This document shows, in pieces, positions 38,677-48,331 of a DNA stretch of 64,000 nucleotides; position 1 is the first letter of the stretch; the number at the start of each line of letters is the position of its first letter. The position numbers were made by a program, and so were the translations under genes. Under the pieces are notes generated by a model. The model was not told the origin of the DNA, searched no databases, and saw only the letters and a program-made list of their open reading frames with translations. Source of the DNA: Sulfurospirillum sp. (GTDB lineage: Bacteria; Campylobacterota; Campylobacteria; Campylobacterales; Sulfurospirillaceae); assembly GCA_014859685.1 (NCBI GenBank), contig JACUTU010000003.1, positions 181,410-245,409 on the forward strand. Reading direction: 5' to 3'.

Positions 38677-40404
38677 ATGGACTTAAAAGCACTCTTCGAT
38701 CAGATAGCATCACTCTTCCAAAACTTTACACTACGACAAAAAATAGTAGCTGGGGTTTCTGTTTTTGTTGTAGTTGGTTTTATCGTCTTTTTATTGTTAT
38801 TTCGCACTCAAGACACGATGGTTGGAAGTGGTTATAGTATTTTATTTGAAAAAACCAGCGCAAGTGATTCGGCACTTATTATCCAACAGCTTGAAAAAAA
38901 TGCAGTTCCTTATCGTATTTTAAATGAAGGAACAATCGCTGTTCCATCTGATACGGTATATAAACAAAGGATATCTATAGCCGCACTTGGCATCCCAAAA
39001 GATAGCAAGGTTGGTTTTGAAATTTTTAATAAAAGCGAGTTTGGATCAACTGATTTTGACCAACAGATCAAATATCTCAGAGCTTTAGAGGGAGAACTTG
39101 CACGCACTATTGAGGGGCTTATGCCAATTGTCAATGCAAGTGTACATGTAGCAATTCCAAAAGAGACTGTTTTTGCTGAACAAAAAACGCCAACAACTGC
39201 TTCCATCGTTTTGCAAATTCGTCCAAATATGAAACTCTCTTTACAGCAAATCACAGGGATTAAAAATCTAGTTGCAGCCTCGATTGCAAACCTTCAGCCA
39301 TCAGATGTTTCTATCGTTAATCAAGATGGTATTCCTTTGGGCGATGAGGATGGCGGTGCATTTGAATCTGAGTCGATTAAAAATCAATTGCGATATAAAA
39401 AAGAGTTTGAATCAGAGTTTGAGCAAAAAATTATCAATGTGTTAGCGCCTATCATCGGTGGAATTGACAAGGTTGTGGCAAAAGTAACAATAGACTTTGA
39501 TTTTGCTCAAGAAAGTAGTATTTCAGAGGTGTATGATCCTAATTCTGTTGCGAGAAGCGAGCAAAATAGTGAAGAAAAAAGAGAGGGCACTCAGCTAGCA
39601 GATGTAGGCGGTGTTCCGGGGGCTATAAGCAACATAGGTCCAGTTCAAGGTCTTGGCGAGAATGCACTCAAAGAAAAATATGAAAAGAATTCAAATACCA
39701 TCAACTATGAAATTTCAAAAAAAGTAACTAATATAAAAGGGCAATTTGCAACGATAAAAAAAGTAAGCGCTGCGGTTGTGGTTGATGGAAATTATGACTT
39801 TGCAACAAATGCACAGGGTGTGCTATCTGATAAGCCACAGTTTATACCGCTCACACAAGAACAGATGGTATCTATCGAACAAATTGTAAAGCAAACAGTT
39901 GGTTTTAGTGCAAACAGGGGTGATGAGGTTGCTATCAGTAATTTTGAGTTTAAACCATTGCAACAAGATGGCACAAAAGCACCAACACAAACGATGGTTG
40001 ATAAAATATCGTTTTACACAGCTCCGCTTATCCCGATCTTTAAATACTTGCTCGTAGGTATATTGCTTTTTGTATTCTATAAAAAAGTGATTGAACCATT
40101 TAGTCGAAAAATGATAGAAGAATCTAGCGAACATTTGGATGTAAATGAGCTAAATAAAGAAGACGAGGATGATGAGAGTGCGGAAGATACACTTGAAAAA
40201 TTCAAAAAAGCCCGTAAAAAAGTAGAAGCACAATTAGGAATTGGAGATGAGTTTAACGAAGAAGAGATGAAATATGATGTTCTTTTAGAAAAAATAAAAT
40301 CATTGTGTGACAATAAAAGTGAAGAAATTTCTGGTTTATTGCAAAATCTCGTGCGCACAGAAGGGGATTATAGCTTATCCTCAAAAGATAGGGGTATAGA
40401 ATGA
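38677..40404 (+). CDS. fliF: Flagellar MS-ring protein FliF
   Basis: A 575-residue ring protein of the flagellar base. Helix 1 at about 24-45 and helix 2 at about 450-470 enclose a periplasmic YscJ/FliF domain with ALEGELARTIEGL and VSIVNQDGIPLG segments. The cytoplasmic tail is acidic (ELNKEDEDDESAED) and ends in the FliG-binding region. It directly follows hisC and overlaps fliG by four bases (ATGA). Confidence 0.95.
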   Translation: MDLKALFDQIASLFQNFTLRQKIVAGVSVFVVVGFIVFLLLFRTQDTMVGSGYSILFEKTSASDSALIIQQLEKNAVPYRILNEGTIAVPSDTVYKQRISIAALGIPKDSKVGFEIFNKSEFGSTDFDQQIKYLRALEGELARTIEGLMPIVNASVHVAIPKETVFAEQKTPTTASIVLQIRPNMKLSLQQITGIKNLVAASIANLQPSDVSIVNQDGIPLGDEDGGAFESESIKNQLRYKKEFESEFEQKIINVLAPIIGGIDKVVAKVTIDFDFAQESSISEVYDPNSVARSEQNSEEKREGTQLADVGGVPGAISNIGPVQGLGENALKEKYEKNSNTINYEISKKVTNIKGQFATIKKVSAAVVVDGNYDFATNAQGVLSDKPQFIPLTQEQMVSIEQIVKQTVGFSANRGDEVAISNFEFKPLQQDGTKAPTQTMVDKISFYTAPLIPIFKYLLVGILLFVFYKKVIEPFSRKMIEESSEHLDVNELNKEDEDDESAEDTLEKFKKARKKVEAQLGIGDEFNEEEMKYDVLLEKIKSLCDNKSEEISGLLQNLVRTEGDYSLSSKDRGIE

Positions 40405-41429
40405 TGAAACTTTCAGAGGATCAAAAAAACCAGTACAATGAACTAACCATGGCAGAAAAAGTTGCTATTTTACTCATCCAGCTAGGCGAAGATACAACAG
40501 CAACACTTTTTTCGCATATGGATATTGATACAGTTACAGATATATCAAAGTATATAGCTACTGTAAAAAATATTGATAAAAATGTAGCCAATGCAGTTCT
40601 CGAAGAGTTTTATGCAATTTTACAATCAAACCAATACATTCGCAGTGGCGGCATGGAGTATGCAAAAGAGATTTTATACCGTACATTTGGAGCAGAAGCT
40701 GCACAAAAGATACTTGATAAGCTTTCAAAAACTATGGAAAATACTCAAAGTTTTGGGTATCTCAACCAAATCAAGCCACAACAACTTGCAGACTTTATTG
40801 TTACCGAACACCCACAAACTGTTGCTTTGATACTAGCACATATGGATCCATCAAGTGCCGCTGAAACGATCTCATTTTTTTCAGATGAACTCAAAAGTGA
40901 AGTAACTATTCGTATGGCAAATCTTGGCGATATATCACCATCTGTAATTAAGCGAGTTTCGGCTGTGCTTGAAAATAAACTCGAATCGCTTACATCTTAC
41001 AAGGTAGAAGTCGGAGGTCCAAGAGCAGTTGCCGAAATCTTAAATCGTCTTGGTCAAAAAGCTTCAAAAACTACTATCGCTTATATCGAGCAAACAGATG
41101 AGGCACTTGCTGCCATCATTAAAGAGATGATGTTTACTTTTGAAGATATTATGAAACTCAATAGTGCCGCTGTTCGAGAGATACTCAAAGTTGCAGATAA
41201 AAAAGATTTGATGGTAGCACTCAAGGGTTCAGCAGATGGATTGCGGGATAAATTTATGGAAAATATGTCTCAAAGGGCGCAAGAAGCTTTTTTAGAAGAA
41301 ATGGGATTTTTGGGAGCTGTGCGTGTAAAAGATGTCGAAGAGGCGCAAAGAAGAATCGTCGATGAAGTTCAAAAACTAGCAGAACAGGGCATTGTACAAG
41401 TAGGCGAAGCCGAAGAGATGATAGAATAA
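40401..41429 (+). CDS. fliG: Flagellar motor switch protein FliG
   Basis: A 342-residue rotor protein that meets the stator and sets rotation sense. The N-terminal FliF-binding region (LTMAEKVAILLIQLGED), the middle EHPQTVALILAHM (EHPQR-type) motif near 135, and the charged C-terminal torque helix (KLNSAAVREILKVADKKDLMVALKG) are present. Either of two adjacent ATG codons (40401, 40404) could serve; the first overlaps the fliF stop. Confidence 0.96.
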   Translation: MMKLSEDQKNQYNELTMAEKVAILLIQLGEDTTATLFSHMDIDTVTDISKYIATVKNIDKNVANAVLEEFYAILQSNQYIRSGGMEYAKEILYRTFGAEAAQKILDKLSKTMENTQSFGYLNQIKPQQLADFIVTEHPQTVALILAHMDPSSAAETISFFSDELKSEVTIRMANLGDISPSVIKRVSAVLENKLESLTSYKVEVGGPRAVAEILNRLGQKASKTTIAYIEQTDEALAAIIKEMMFTFEDIMKLNSAAVREILKVADKKDLMVALKGSADGLRDKFMENMSQRAQEAFLEEMGFLGAVRVKDVEEAQRRIVDEVQKLAEQGIVQVGEAEEMIE

Positions 41430-42209
41430 ATGATGAAAAATATTATATCAACACAAAACGATGGTGAACATTCAGTGCAACAGTATCGTTTTAAAATTTT
41501 AGGCGGTCCCGTAGTTGAAGTGTCGGAACAAGAAAAGATTGCAGTGGAAGAAGAAAGCCTGAAGCAAGAGTATGCAAAAAAACAAGAAAAACAAGCTAAA
41601 GAAGATATAAATCAAGGGTTTATAGAGGAGCTTTTAAAAAAGAGCGATGAGCTTTCATCAAATATTATCAAGTTGCAAATGCAGATAGAAAAACAAGATG
41701 TAGAGTTTGAAAAAAGACTTACAAATGAACTAGCCAAAGAATCTTTAAGTTCGTTTGAAAAAGGATACCAAAAGGCAAAAGAGGAGTTACAAGAGGGGCA
41801 AGATATGCTCAAGAATAAATACTCAACTTCTATTGGTACTCTTGAAACAACAATTCAAAAGATAGAAGAAAGGCTTGTGCATATCGAAGATGATCTCTCA
41901 CAAACTGCTATAGAGATCGCTAAAGAAGTGATTGCAAAAGAAGTGAGTAGCCAAAGTGCAAAGATAGCACATGAACTTTCAAAAGAACTTATAGCACAGT
42001 TGCGGGATGCAAGAACAATTGAGATAAAAGTTAATCCGCAAGATTATGAGTATTTAAAGCAAGCACATTCACAGAGTGAATTTGTACATGTAATGAGTGA
42101 CGATGCTATCGCAAAAGGCGGTGTTGTTGTCTTTAGTGAAGCTGGAAATCTTGATGGAAATCTTTCTACGAGATTACAAAAAGTAAAAAATTTGATCCAA
42201 AATGGTTGA
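41430..42209 (+). CDS. fliH: Flagellar assembly protein FliH
   Basis: A 259-residue regulator of the flagellar export ATPase FliI. It is mostly charged helix/coiled coil (about 25-150), with a C-terminal domain (about 150-255) that has DLSQTAIEIAKEVIAKEV and KGGVVVFSEAGNLDGNLSTRL, the FliH/HrpE pattern. The start directly follows the fliG stop. Assignment also relies on position after fliFG. Confidence 0.9.
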   Translation: MMKNIISTQNDGEHSVQQYRFKILGGPVVEVSEQEKIAVEEESLKQEYAKKQEKQAKEDINQGFIEELLKKSDELSSNIIKLQMQIEKQDVEFEKRLTNELAKESLSSFEKGYQKAKEELQEGQDMLKNKYSTSIGTLETTIQKIEERLVHIEDDLSQTAIEIAKEVIAKEVSSQSAKIAHELSKELIAQLRDARTIEIKVNPQDYEYLKQAHSQSEFVHVMSDDAIAKGGVVVFSEAGNLDGNLSTRLQKVKNLIQNG

Positions 42210-42222
42210 GTGAGAAAAATTT

Positions 42223-44055
42223 ATGCAAAATTTGAAAAATAGTACCATGCAAGAGTTAAAAGATTTGTGTGTTTCATTGCGAAAAAAAATCATTGAAACG
42301 GTGAGTAAGAATGGCGGTCATCTAAGTAGCAATGTGGGTGCAGTCGAATTGATAGTTGCGATGCATTATGTTTTTAATGTAAAAAAAGATCCATTTATTT
42401 TTGATGTTTCGCATCAAGCATATGCACATAAATTACTGACAGATAGATGGGATAGATTTGAAAGTTTGCGACAGTTTGGAGGGCTTAGTGGATACACAAG
42501 GCCCGATGAGAGTGTGTATGATTATTTTGTAGCTGGACATAGTTCAACTTCTATCTCTCTAGCACTCGGTGCTGCTAAAGCGATTGCCCTTCGGGGGGAA
42601 CAAGACGAGAGAGTACCTGTTGTCTTAATTGGAGATGGTTCCATGAGCGCTGGAATGGCGTATGAAGCACTCAACGAGTTAGGCGATATCAAATTTCCCG
42701 TAGTTATAATTTTAAATGACAACAAAATGTCTATAGCAAAACCAATTGGAGCAATCAGCAAATTTCTTTCACACGCAATGGCAGGAGATTTTTTTCAAAA
42801 GATTAAAAAACAAACTGAGCAAATTTTGCAGTATCTCCCAGAAAGTGCAACTTATCTAGCAAAGAAATTTGAGGAAAGTCTTAAACTTATTACTCCTGGT
42901 ATGTTGTTTGAGGAACTTGGTATTGATTATATAGGTCCTGTGGATGGACATAATCTTGAAGAGCTTATTTATGCCTATAAAATGGCTGCTAAGATGAAAA
43001 AACCAGTCATTATTCATGCCCAAACACTTAAGGGTAAAGGCTATGAAATCGCCGAGGGATATGAAGAAAATTGGCATGGCGTAGGCCCTTTTGATATTGA
43101 TACAGGCAAAGCTATGAAGAGCAATGGCAATAGTGCCACAAAGATGTATTCAGAAGCACTTTATCGTTTAGCGCTACAACATGAAAATGTAGTGGGCGTG
43201 ACAGCTGCTATGCCAAGTGGTACGGGTATGAGTAAATTAATTGATGCATTCCCAAAAAGATTTTGGGATGTAGCTATAGCTGAACAACACGCCGTTACTT
43301 CAATGTGTGCCATGGCAAAAGAGGGTTTTAAACCCTATATAACTATCTATTCTACTTTTTTACAAAGAGCGTATGATCAGATTATTCATGATGCGTGTAT
43401 TTTAAATATGAGTGTTGTTTTTGCTATAGATAGGGCTGGAATTGTAGGCGAAGATGGTGAAACACACCAAGGTGCATTTGACATTTCTTACTTGAGTGCC
43501 ATACCAAATATGACACTCTTAGCACCACGCGATGAGGCGAGTATGCAAAAGGCTATCGAGTATTCTTATTTGCATGTAGGACCATGTGCATTGCGATATC
43601 CAAGAGGTGCTTTTTTGCCAACGCCAGATGTTCCCGCGAGTAATTTTATGTATGCAAAGGCAGAAGTGTTGTATGTTACAAAAAGTGAAATTTTGCTTAT
43701 AGGTTATGGAAACGGGGTAGGTAGGGCTTATTTGACACTTAAGATTTTACAAGAAAATGGATTTGATGCAACGCTTTTAGACCTACGATTTGCAAAGCCC
43801 ATCGATCTTGAAACATTAGATGCACTCAGCGTGAGCCATAAAAAATGGTATATATTTAGTGATAGTGCAAAGATAGGTGGAATCTTTTCACAGCTTACAT
43901 GTAAAAGAAATACAACAAGATGGCATGATGTTGCTATGGTAAGTTTTGAATACGAAGATGCTTTTATTGAGCATGGGGATACTAAAAAAATAGAAGAGAG
44001 TTTGGGATTATTGCCTGAACAATTAGCGGAAAAAATTATACAAGATCAAGTATAA
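42223..44055 (+). CDS. dxs: 1-deoxy-D-xylulose-5-phosphate synthase
   Basis: A 610-residue thiamine-diphosphate enzyme starting the MEP isoprenoid route. TPP motif VLIGDGSMSAGMAYEALNELG (about 137-157) with NDNKMSI, the transketolase-like EQHAVTSMCAMA and DRAGIVGEDGETHQGAFD, and a C-terminal transketolase domain are all present. It follows the flagellar genes by 13 bases, as in Campylobacter jejuni. A perfect inverted repeat covers its stop. Confidence 0.96.
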   Translation: MQNLKNSTMQELKDLCVSLRKKIIETVSKNGGHLSSNVGAVELIVAMHYVFNVKKDPFIFDVSHQAYAHKLLTDRWDRFESLRQFGGLSGYTRPDESVYDYFVAGHSSTSISLALGAAKAIALRGEQDERVPVVLIGDGSMSAGMAYEALNELGDIKFPVVIILNDNKMSIAKPIGAISKFLSHAMAGDFFQKIKKQTEQILQYLPESATYLAKKFEESLKLITPGMLFEELGIDYIGPVDGHNLEELIYAYKMAAKMKKPVIIHAQTLKGKGYEIAEGYEENWHGVGPFDIDTGKAMKSNGNSATKMYSEALYRLALQHENVVGVTAAMPSGTGMSKLIDAFPKRFWDVAIAEQHAVTSMCAMAKEGFKPYITIYSTFLQRAYDQIIHDACILNMSVVFAIDRAGIVGEDGETHQGAFDISYLSAIPNMTLLAPRDEASMQKAIEYSYLHVGPCALRYPRGAFLPTPDVPASNFMYAKAEVLYVTKSEILLIGYGNGVGRAYLTLKILQENGFDATLLDLRFAKPIDLETLDALSVSHKKWYIFSDSAKIGGIFSQLTCKRNTTRWHDVAMVSFEYEDAFIEHGDTKKIEESLGLLPEQLAEKIIQDQV

Positions 44056-44070
44056 TAGCTTGATCTTGTA
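44039..44070. terminator. Bidirectional terminator between dxs and the peroxiredoxin gene
   Basis: A perfect 12-bp inverted repeat, TACAAGATCAAG / CTTGATCTTGTA, with an eight-base loop TATAATAG. It overlaps the dxs stop codon and lies just past the end of the convergent peroxiredoxin gene (stop at 44081), so it may serve both. No long U tract follows on the plus strand. Confidence 0.55.
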
Positions 44071-44080
44071 TAGCAGAATT

Positions 44081-44677
44081 TTAGAGATTATCACTATGAG
44101 TTGCTAAGTAATCAGCAACACCTTCAGTGCTTGCTTTCATACCATCGTCACCTTTTGCCCAACCAGCAGGGCATACTTCACCAAATTCATTAGTAAAGAG
44201 CATAGCATCAACCATACGGATCATTTCATCGATATTTCTTCCAAGTGGAAGGTCGTTGATAACCGCATGTCGCACAGTTCCATCTTTGTCAATCAAAAAA
44301 GAACCGCGTAAAGCAACGCTTGCGCCAAACAATACATCAAAATCTTTTGAAATTTGTTTTGAAAGATCTGCTACAAGAGGAAAACGAACTTGCCCAATAC
44401 CGCCGTGATTTACAGGAGTATTTTTCCATGCAAAGTGCGAAAATTGTGAATCAACAGAAACGCCGATTACATTAATGCCTCTTTTTGAAAATTCATCAAG
44501 TCTTTTATCAAATGCAATGATTTCTGATGGACATACAAAAGTAAAATCAAGCGGGTAAAAGAAAACTACCGTACCTTTTTCACCAAAGTTTTCATAGAGG
44601 TTGAAATTGTCTACAATTGTATTATCTCCCAAAACAGCAGTTGCTGTAAAATCAGGCGCCTTATTTGTTACTAGCAT
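44081..44677 (-). CDS. ahpC: Two-cysteine peroxiredoxin (AhpC/Tsa type)
   Basis: A 198-residue peroxidase, typical 2-Cys class. The peroxidatic cysteine is in DFTFVCPSEI (near 50) and the resolving cysteine in EVCPAGW (near 169); a GG-I-G segment and the YF-like C-terminal tail suggest a robust or redox-sensitive form. It is the usual peroxide defence enzyme of Campylobacterota. A TTAAGGAGATTTA site precedes the ATG. It is transcribed toward dxs. Confidence 0.94.
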   Translation of the reverse strand: MLVTNKAPDFTATAVLGDNTIVDNFNLYENFGEKGTVVFFYPLDFTFVCPSEIIAFDKRLDEFSKRGINVIGVSVDSQFSHFAWKNTPVNHGGIGQVRFPLVADLSKQISKDFDVLFGASVALRGSFLIDKDGTVRHAVINDLPLGRNIDEMIRMVDAMLFTNEFGEVCPAGWAKGDDGMKASTEGVADYLATHSDNL

Positions 44678-44767
44678 TAAATCTCCTTAAATAATAATTT
44701 TTATTAACAAGAAAATTATAGCAAAAAAAGTTTATAATAACTTTAATTGCTACATCTATGTCACGAC

Positions 44768-46741
44768 TCATGTCCTAAATTCTGCAAGTTTATTGTTAAG
44801 CATCTCCGTCATTTTATTCATATGATCAGCAGCACTCGCTATCTCTTCAACACTTCTCGCATTTTGCACAGAAAAGTCATTGATTTTTTTTACAGAGGAA
44901 ATGATATCTTCCATATTTTCGCCAGTTTGCACATAACTTGTAACACTTTTATCTGTTATCGTGGTTGCATGTGCAATCATTGTTGAGAGTTTTGTGATTT
45001 TATCTTCAACCAAAGTTGCTGTTTCGCTTAGTGTCGCAACCTTGTGTGAGTTTTGCGTCATTTGATCACTTGAATCCATGATTGATTGTACGATAACATT
45101 GATTGTTGCATTGATTTCTGTAAGGCTTTTTTGCGTGCGTTCAGCAAGTTTTCTCACCTCATCTGCTACAACCGCAAAACCTCTACCATGCTCACCAGCC
45201 CTTGCTGCTTCAATGGCGGCATTAAGTGCTAGTAGATTTGTTTGATCCGCAATGTCGCCAATAACTTGAAGCACATCTTTAACTTGTTCCGTATCTTGGC
45301 TTAATTGTTGAATCTTTTGGGCTAGTTCTATTTCAGTGGCAGAACTATTTTTTATATCATTTGTTAAGCCCACAACCGCACTATTGGCTTCTTGGAGGTA
45401 ATCGTTTGCTTCAAGCATTTCATTTTTTGAGAGTTTTGCATCATCTATGCCTAGATGCATATCTGTTTGAATATCTGTAGCTTTTTTTGTTGTTTCATTG
45501 ACGATAGTGGTTGAGTTTTCAACAAGTTTACCAACTTGTAGTGAAGTGGTTGAAAGTTCGTGTGCAACAGAGGAGTTTTCGCTTGCAAGATTTTTTACAT
45601 CACCTAACAGCACTCGCATCTTTTCAATGAAGTTATTGATCCCACTGCTAGCTTGTGCTATCTCATCATTGCCATGAATTTCAAGTTTGCGAGTCAAATC
45701 TCCATTGCCACTTGAGAGGTTTTTGGTGGTCTCTATGAGGTTGTTGAGTGGGTTACTTACTAATCGATTGATGGCAAACCAGATGATAAGCACCATAAGA
45801 ATAACAGCAATAAAACTAGAGATGATCATATTTTTTCTTAATTGCGTATTTACACCTTCAAAATCATCTAGATCTGCATAGCCAACGAAAATCCAATTCC
45901 ATTGCGGAAATTCTAGAAAACTTATAAGTTTATGCGAGCCATCAATTTCTACGGTTTTAGAGCCATTTTTTTGCTCGAGTATCTCTTGATCAAGTTTTGA
46001 AGAAACTTGTTTACCCTCAAAAGTTGGATGGATATCGTATGCCTTTGACTTAGTATTGATAGCATAATAGTAACCATTCTCCCCAATGACAAGTGATTTT
46101 ACCTTTTGTTTAAAACCTTTTAAACCCTCTGTGAAATCATAGCCAATGAATAGGATGCCAATCACCTCTTCATCGGTAATGATTGGTGAGTACACAGTGA
46201 TATAATCCTTGCCAAACAATCGTGCATTGCCAACATAAGTTTGTTTTTTCATGATGGGCTCATATGCGGGGCTTGCTTTTCCTAAAAATGTACCCATCGC
46301 TCTCGAGCCATCTTGTTTTTTTAGCGATGTAGAAACACGAACAAAATCATCTTTGCTGCGTACAAAAACTGTTGCAACGCCACCTGTGAGATCTGTAAAA
46401 TTTTCTACTTCAGTAAAGTTGTTGTTTACAATAGATCCACCTTGTGCGATCATTGGGGTTGCAACTCCATTGACATCAATGAGTTCATCTTCATTTAGGA
46501 AGAACATGCCAAAATCTTGAATGAAGATTTTATGCAATTTTTGTGCAGTATCCTCTAGTGCAGTATTGAACACTTCCATAGTTTGAAACATTTGATTTGT
46601 GTCTGCTTGCAAATTATTGTTTGTATTTTCATGAATAAAATGGCTTATATAATTACTCGTATAGGTAATAAAACCAACCATACTCAAAACTATGACACCA
46701 ATTTGCAAGACGATAAGTTTTTTAGAAATTGATTTAAACAC
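44768..46741 (-). CDS. Methyl-accepting chemotaxis protein with Cache sensor domain
   Basis: A 657-residue transducer: helix 1 (about 9-30), a periplasmic Cache_3/Cache_2 fusion (about 35-305) with [17 protein letters not shown] and [20 protein letters not shown], helix 2 (about 310-330), HAMP, and a cytoplasmic domain with the tip [37 protein letters not shown] (described only by its hallmark [11 protein letters not shown]). The start is GTG at 46741, preceded by a very strong GAGGAGGAGG. Ligand unknown; Cache_3-Cache_2 receptors often bind organic acids or amino acids. It would signal through the CheA/W/V cluster here. Confidence 0.93.
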   Translation of the reverse strand: MFKSISKKLIVLQIGVIVLSMVGFITYTSNYISHFIHENTNNNLQADTNQMFQTMEVFNTALEDTAQKLHKIFIQDFGMFFLNEDELIDVNGVATPMIAQGGSIVNNNFTEVENFTDLTGGVATVFVRSKDDFVRVSTSLKKQDGSRAMGTFLGKASPAYEPIMKKQTYVGNARLFGKDYITVYSPIITDEEVIGILFIGYDFTEGLKGFKQKVKSLVIGENGYYYAINTKSKAYDIHPTFEGKQVSSKLDQEILEQKNGSKTVEIDGSHKLISFLEFPQWNWIFVGYADLDDFEGVNTQLRKNMIISSFIAVILMVLIIWFAINRLVSNPLNNLIETTKNLSSGNGDLTRKLEIHGNDEIAQASSGINNFIEKMRVLLGDVKNLASENSSVAHELSTTSLQVGKLVENSTTIVNETTKKATDIQTDMHLGIDDAKLSKNEMLEANDYLQEANSAVVGLTNDIKNSSATEIELAQKIQQLSQDTEQVKDVLQVIGDIADQTNLLALNAAIEAARAGEHGRGFAVVADEVRKLAERTQKSLTEINATINVIVQSIMDSSDQMTQNSHKVATLSETATLVEDKITKLSTMIAHATTITDKSVTSYVQTGENMEDIISSVKKINDFSVQNARSVEEIASAADHMNKMTEMLNNKLAEFRT

Positions 46742-46774
46742 TATAACCTCCTCCTCTTTTAATTTTAAGGATTG

Positions 46775-46802
46775 ATTCTACAATAGTGGACATAATTTAC
46801 AA
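46775..46802 (-). promoter_or_regulatory. Putative sigma-70-like promoter of the chemoreceptor gene
   Basis: Read on the minus strand: TTGTAA (46802-46797), a 16-base spacer, then TAGAAT (46780-46775), about 34 bases before the GTG start. A flagellar sigma-28 site is not obvious. Confidence 0.4.
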
Positions 46803-46922
46803 CTTAAGTCATAGCTTTATCATACTGCAAAAAACCCAATCCAAAACTCGTATTTTAAATAAAATTTTAATATAGTTTCGCTATAGTTCCTTGGTATATA
46901 CACTAAGATTTAAGGAGAAAAT

Positions 46923-47207
46923 ATGGCGGTAAGAATTACAGATATATGTATAAGTTGTGGAGCTTGCATAGATGAGTGTCCTGTTGAAGCAATTGTTGAT
47001 GAGGATGATAACCCAACAGGCGAAGATATTTATTATGTTTATGCCGATAAATGTGTAGAATGTGTTGGACATCATGACGCTCCAGCTTGTGCAGAAGCTT
47101 GCCCAACTGAAGGATGTATCGTTTGGGATGCACCTTATGATGGACAAGCAAGCAGAGATGAAATAGGCCCTGATATGAGGACTGGCAGCACTCCTTGTGT
47201 TGAGTAA
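46923..47207 (+). CDS. 2[4Fe-4S] ferredoxin (YfhL-like)
   Basis: A 94-residue electron carrier. Two cluster motifs: CISCGACIDECP (CX2CX2CX3C with proline) and a second one with an insertion, CVECVGHHDAPACAEACP (CX2CX8CX3C), the YfhL/Alvin-type pattern. The C-terminal tail of about 25 residues ends in CVE with an additional cysteine. AAGGAG precedes the ATG. A terminator hairpin follows, so it is probably a single-gene transcript. A shorter paralogue is at 54961. Confidence 0.92.
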   Translation: MAVRITDICISCGACIDECPVEAIVDEDDNPTGEDIYYVYADKCVECVGHHDAPACAEACPTEGCIVWDAPYDGQASRDEIGPDMRTGSTPCVE

Positions 47208-47216
47208 AACACTTTA

Positions 47217-47246
47217 GAAACAGGAAGCTTCTTCCTGTTTCCTTTG
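47217..47246 (+). terminator. Rho-independent terminator after the ferredoxin gene
   Basis: A perfect 11-bp stem GAAACAGGAAG / CTTCCTGTTTC (47217-47227 and 47231-47241) with a CTT loop, followed by a short CTTTG. Strong hairpin, weak U tract. Confidence 0.75.
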
Positions 47247-47308
47247 TCATTTGTAAAAAATACTTCAAACAATCTCCTCTAAAATTTATGGACTTTCTAT
47301 TTTTTTTC

Positions 47309-47317
47309 TGCTATAAT
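47309..47317 (+). promoter_or_regulatory. Extended -10 promoter for ndk-yceD-rpmF-plsX-fabH
   Basis: TGCTATAAT, an extended -10 with consensus TATAAT at 47312-47317, about 50 bases before the ndk start and after a T-rich tract. It lies just downstream of a terminator, which marks a new transcription unit. Confidence 0.65.
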
Positions 47318-47367
47318 CCGCCTCTTGAACTTTAAATATTTTATAAAGAATGATTGAGGAGATTATC

Positions 47368-47781
47368 GTGGAGCGTACTTTATCTATTATAAAGCCTGAT
47401 GCAGTAGCAAAAAATGTTATTGGTAAAATTGTTGATAGATTTGAATCAAACGGACTCAAAATAGCAGCTATGAAGAAGATGCAACTCTCAAATGCTGATG
47501 CAAGTGCTTTTTATGCCGTGCATGCACAAAGACCATTTTTTGGTGAACTTGTTACTTTTATGACAAGTGGTCCGGTTGTTGTTATGGTGCTTGAGGGTGA
47601 GAATGCCGTTGTAAAAAATCGTGATCTTATGGGTGCAACCAATCCAAAAGAAGCAGCAGCAGGCACTATCAGAGCAGATTTTGCTCAGAGTATTGATGCA
47701 AACGCAGTGCATGGCAGTGATAGTTTGGAAAATGCACAAGTAGAGATCAATTTCTTTTTTTCAGCTAGAGAAATTTTCTAA
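47368..47781 (+). CDS. ndk: Nucleoside diphosphate kinase
   Basis: A 137-residue enzyme that balances nucleoside triphosphates by ping-pong phosphotransfer through a histidine in [12 protein letters not shown] (near 116). The start is GTG at 47368, preceded at seven bases by GAGGAG and giving the conserved [13 protein letters not shown]; an ATG six codons earlier overlaps that site and extends beyond the family's usual start. It opens the operon with yceD, rpmF, plsX and fabH. Confidence 0.95.
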   Translation: MERTLSIIKPDAVAKNVIGKIVDRFESNGLKIAAMKKMQLSNADASAFYAVHAQRPFFGELVTFMTSGPVVVMVLEGENAVVKNRDLMGATNPKEAAAGTIRADFAQSIDANAVHGSDSLENAQVEINFFFSAREIF

Positions 47782-47795
47782 GAAATCAATCAATT

Positions 47796-48152
47796 ATGCA
47801 AGTTTTGTTCAAAAAAATAACATCCAATGCAATAACATTTGAAACAAAACAAGATGCTATAAAATTTTTTGGTACAGCAAAGAGAGATTCAAAAGATTTA
47901 GTTACATGTAGAGCAAAATTACAAGGCAAAGTTACACATATCTGTGATAGATGTGGCGAAGATTTTGATCTAATTTTAGATGAAGAACTTGAGCTACTTG
48001 TGTGTGATGGTGTTTATGCTAAGAGTGATTCTTTAGATGTTATTGAATTTTATGAGGGAGTTTTGGATTTTGACGCTCTGTTAATGAGTGAGTTAGAAGC
48101 CATTAAAAGTGGATATAATTATTGTAAACAATGTTCTGTACCTAATGTGTAG
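47796..48152 (+). CDS. yceD: YceD/DUF177 family protein
   Basis: A 118-residue member of DUF177, the family almost always found before rpmF and implicated in 23S rRNA accumulation. The segment [20 protein letters not shown] is the family core, and CKQCSVPN near the end could with it bind a metal. It lies 14 bases after ndk and 26 before rpmF. Confidence 0.85.
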   Translation: MQVLFKKITSNAITFETKQDAIKFFGTAKRDSKDLVTCRAKLQGKVTHICDRCGEDFDLILDEELELLVCDGVYAKSDSLDVIEFYEGVLDFDALLMSELEAIKSGYNYCKQCSVPNV

Positions 48153-48178
48153 AACATTTAAAATTTAAAGGAGATAAT

Positions 48179-48331
48179 ATGGCAGTTCCTAAGAGAAGAG
48201 TCAGTAAAACAAGAGCAGCTAAGAGAAGAACACACTATAAAGTCACTCTCGCAGTACCCGTAAAAGATATAGATGGAACATGGAAAATGCCTCATCGAAT
48301 CAATAAAACTACAGGCGAATATAAAAACTAA
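48179..48331 (+). CDS. rpmF: Ribosomal protein bL32
   Basis: A 50-residue large-subunit protein, [20 protein letters not shown] at its start. It has no cysteines, so it is the zinc-free (C-minus) form of bL32. AAAGGAGA precedes the ATG at 48179. Its TAA at 48329-48331 is immediately followed by the plsX ATG at 48332. The position between yceD and plsX is the conserved one across many bacteria. Confidence 0.96.
   Translation: MAVPKRRVSKTRAAKRRTHYKVTLAVPVKDIDGTWKMPHRINKTTGEYKN

Noticed and set aside
46742..46922. Additional small gene in the 181-base gap before the ferredoxin
   Set aside because: No frame with a ribosome site; the gap is explained by two divergent promoter regions.
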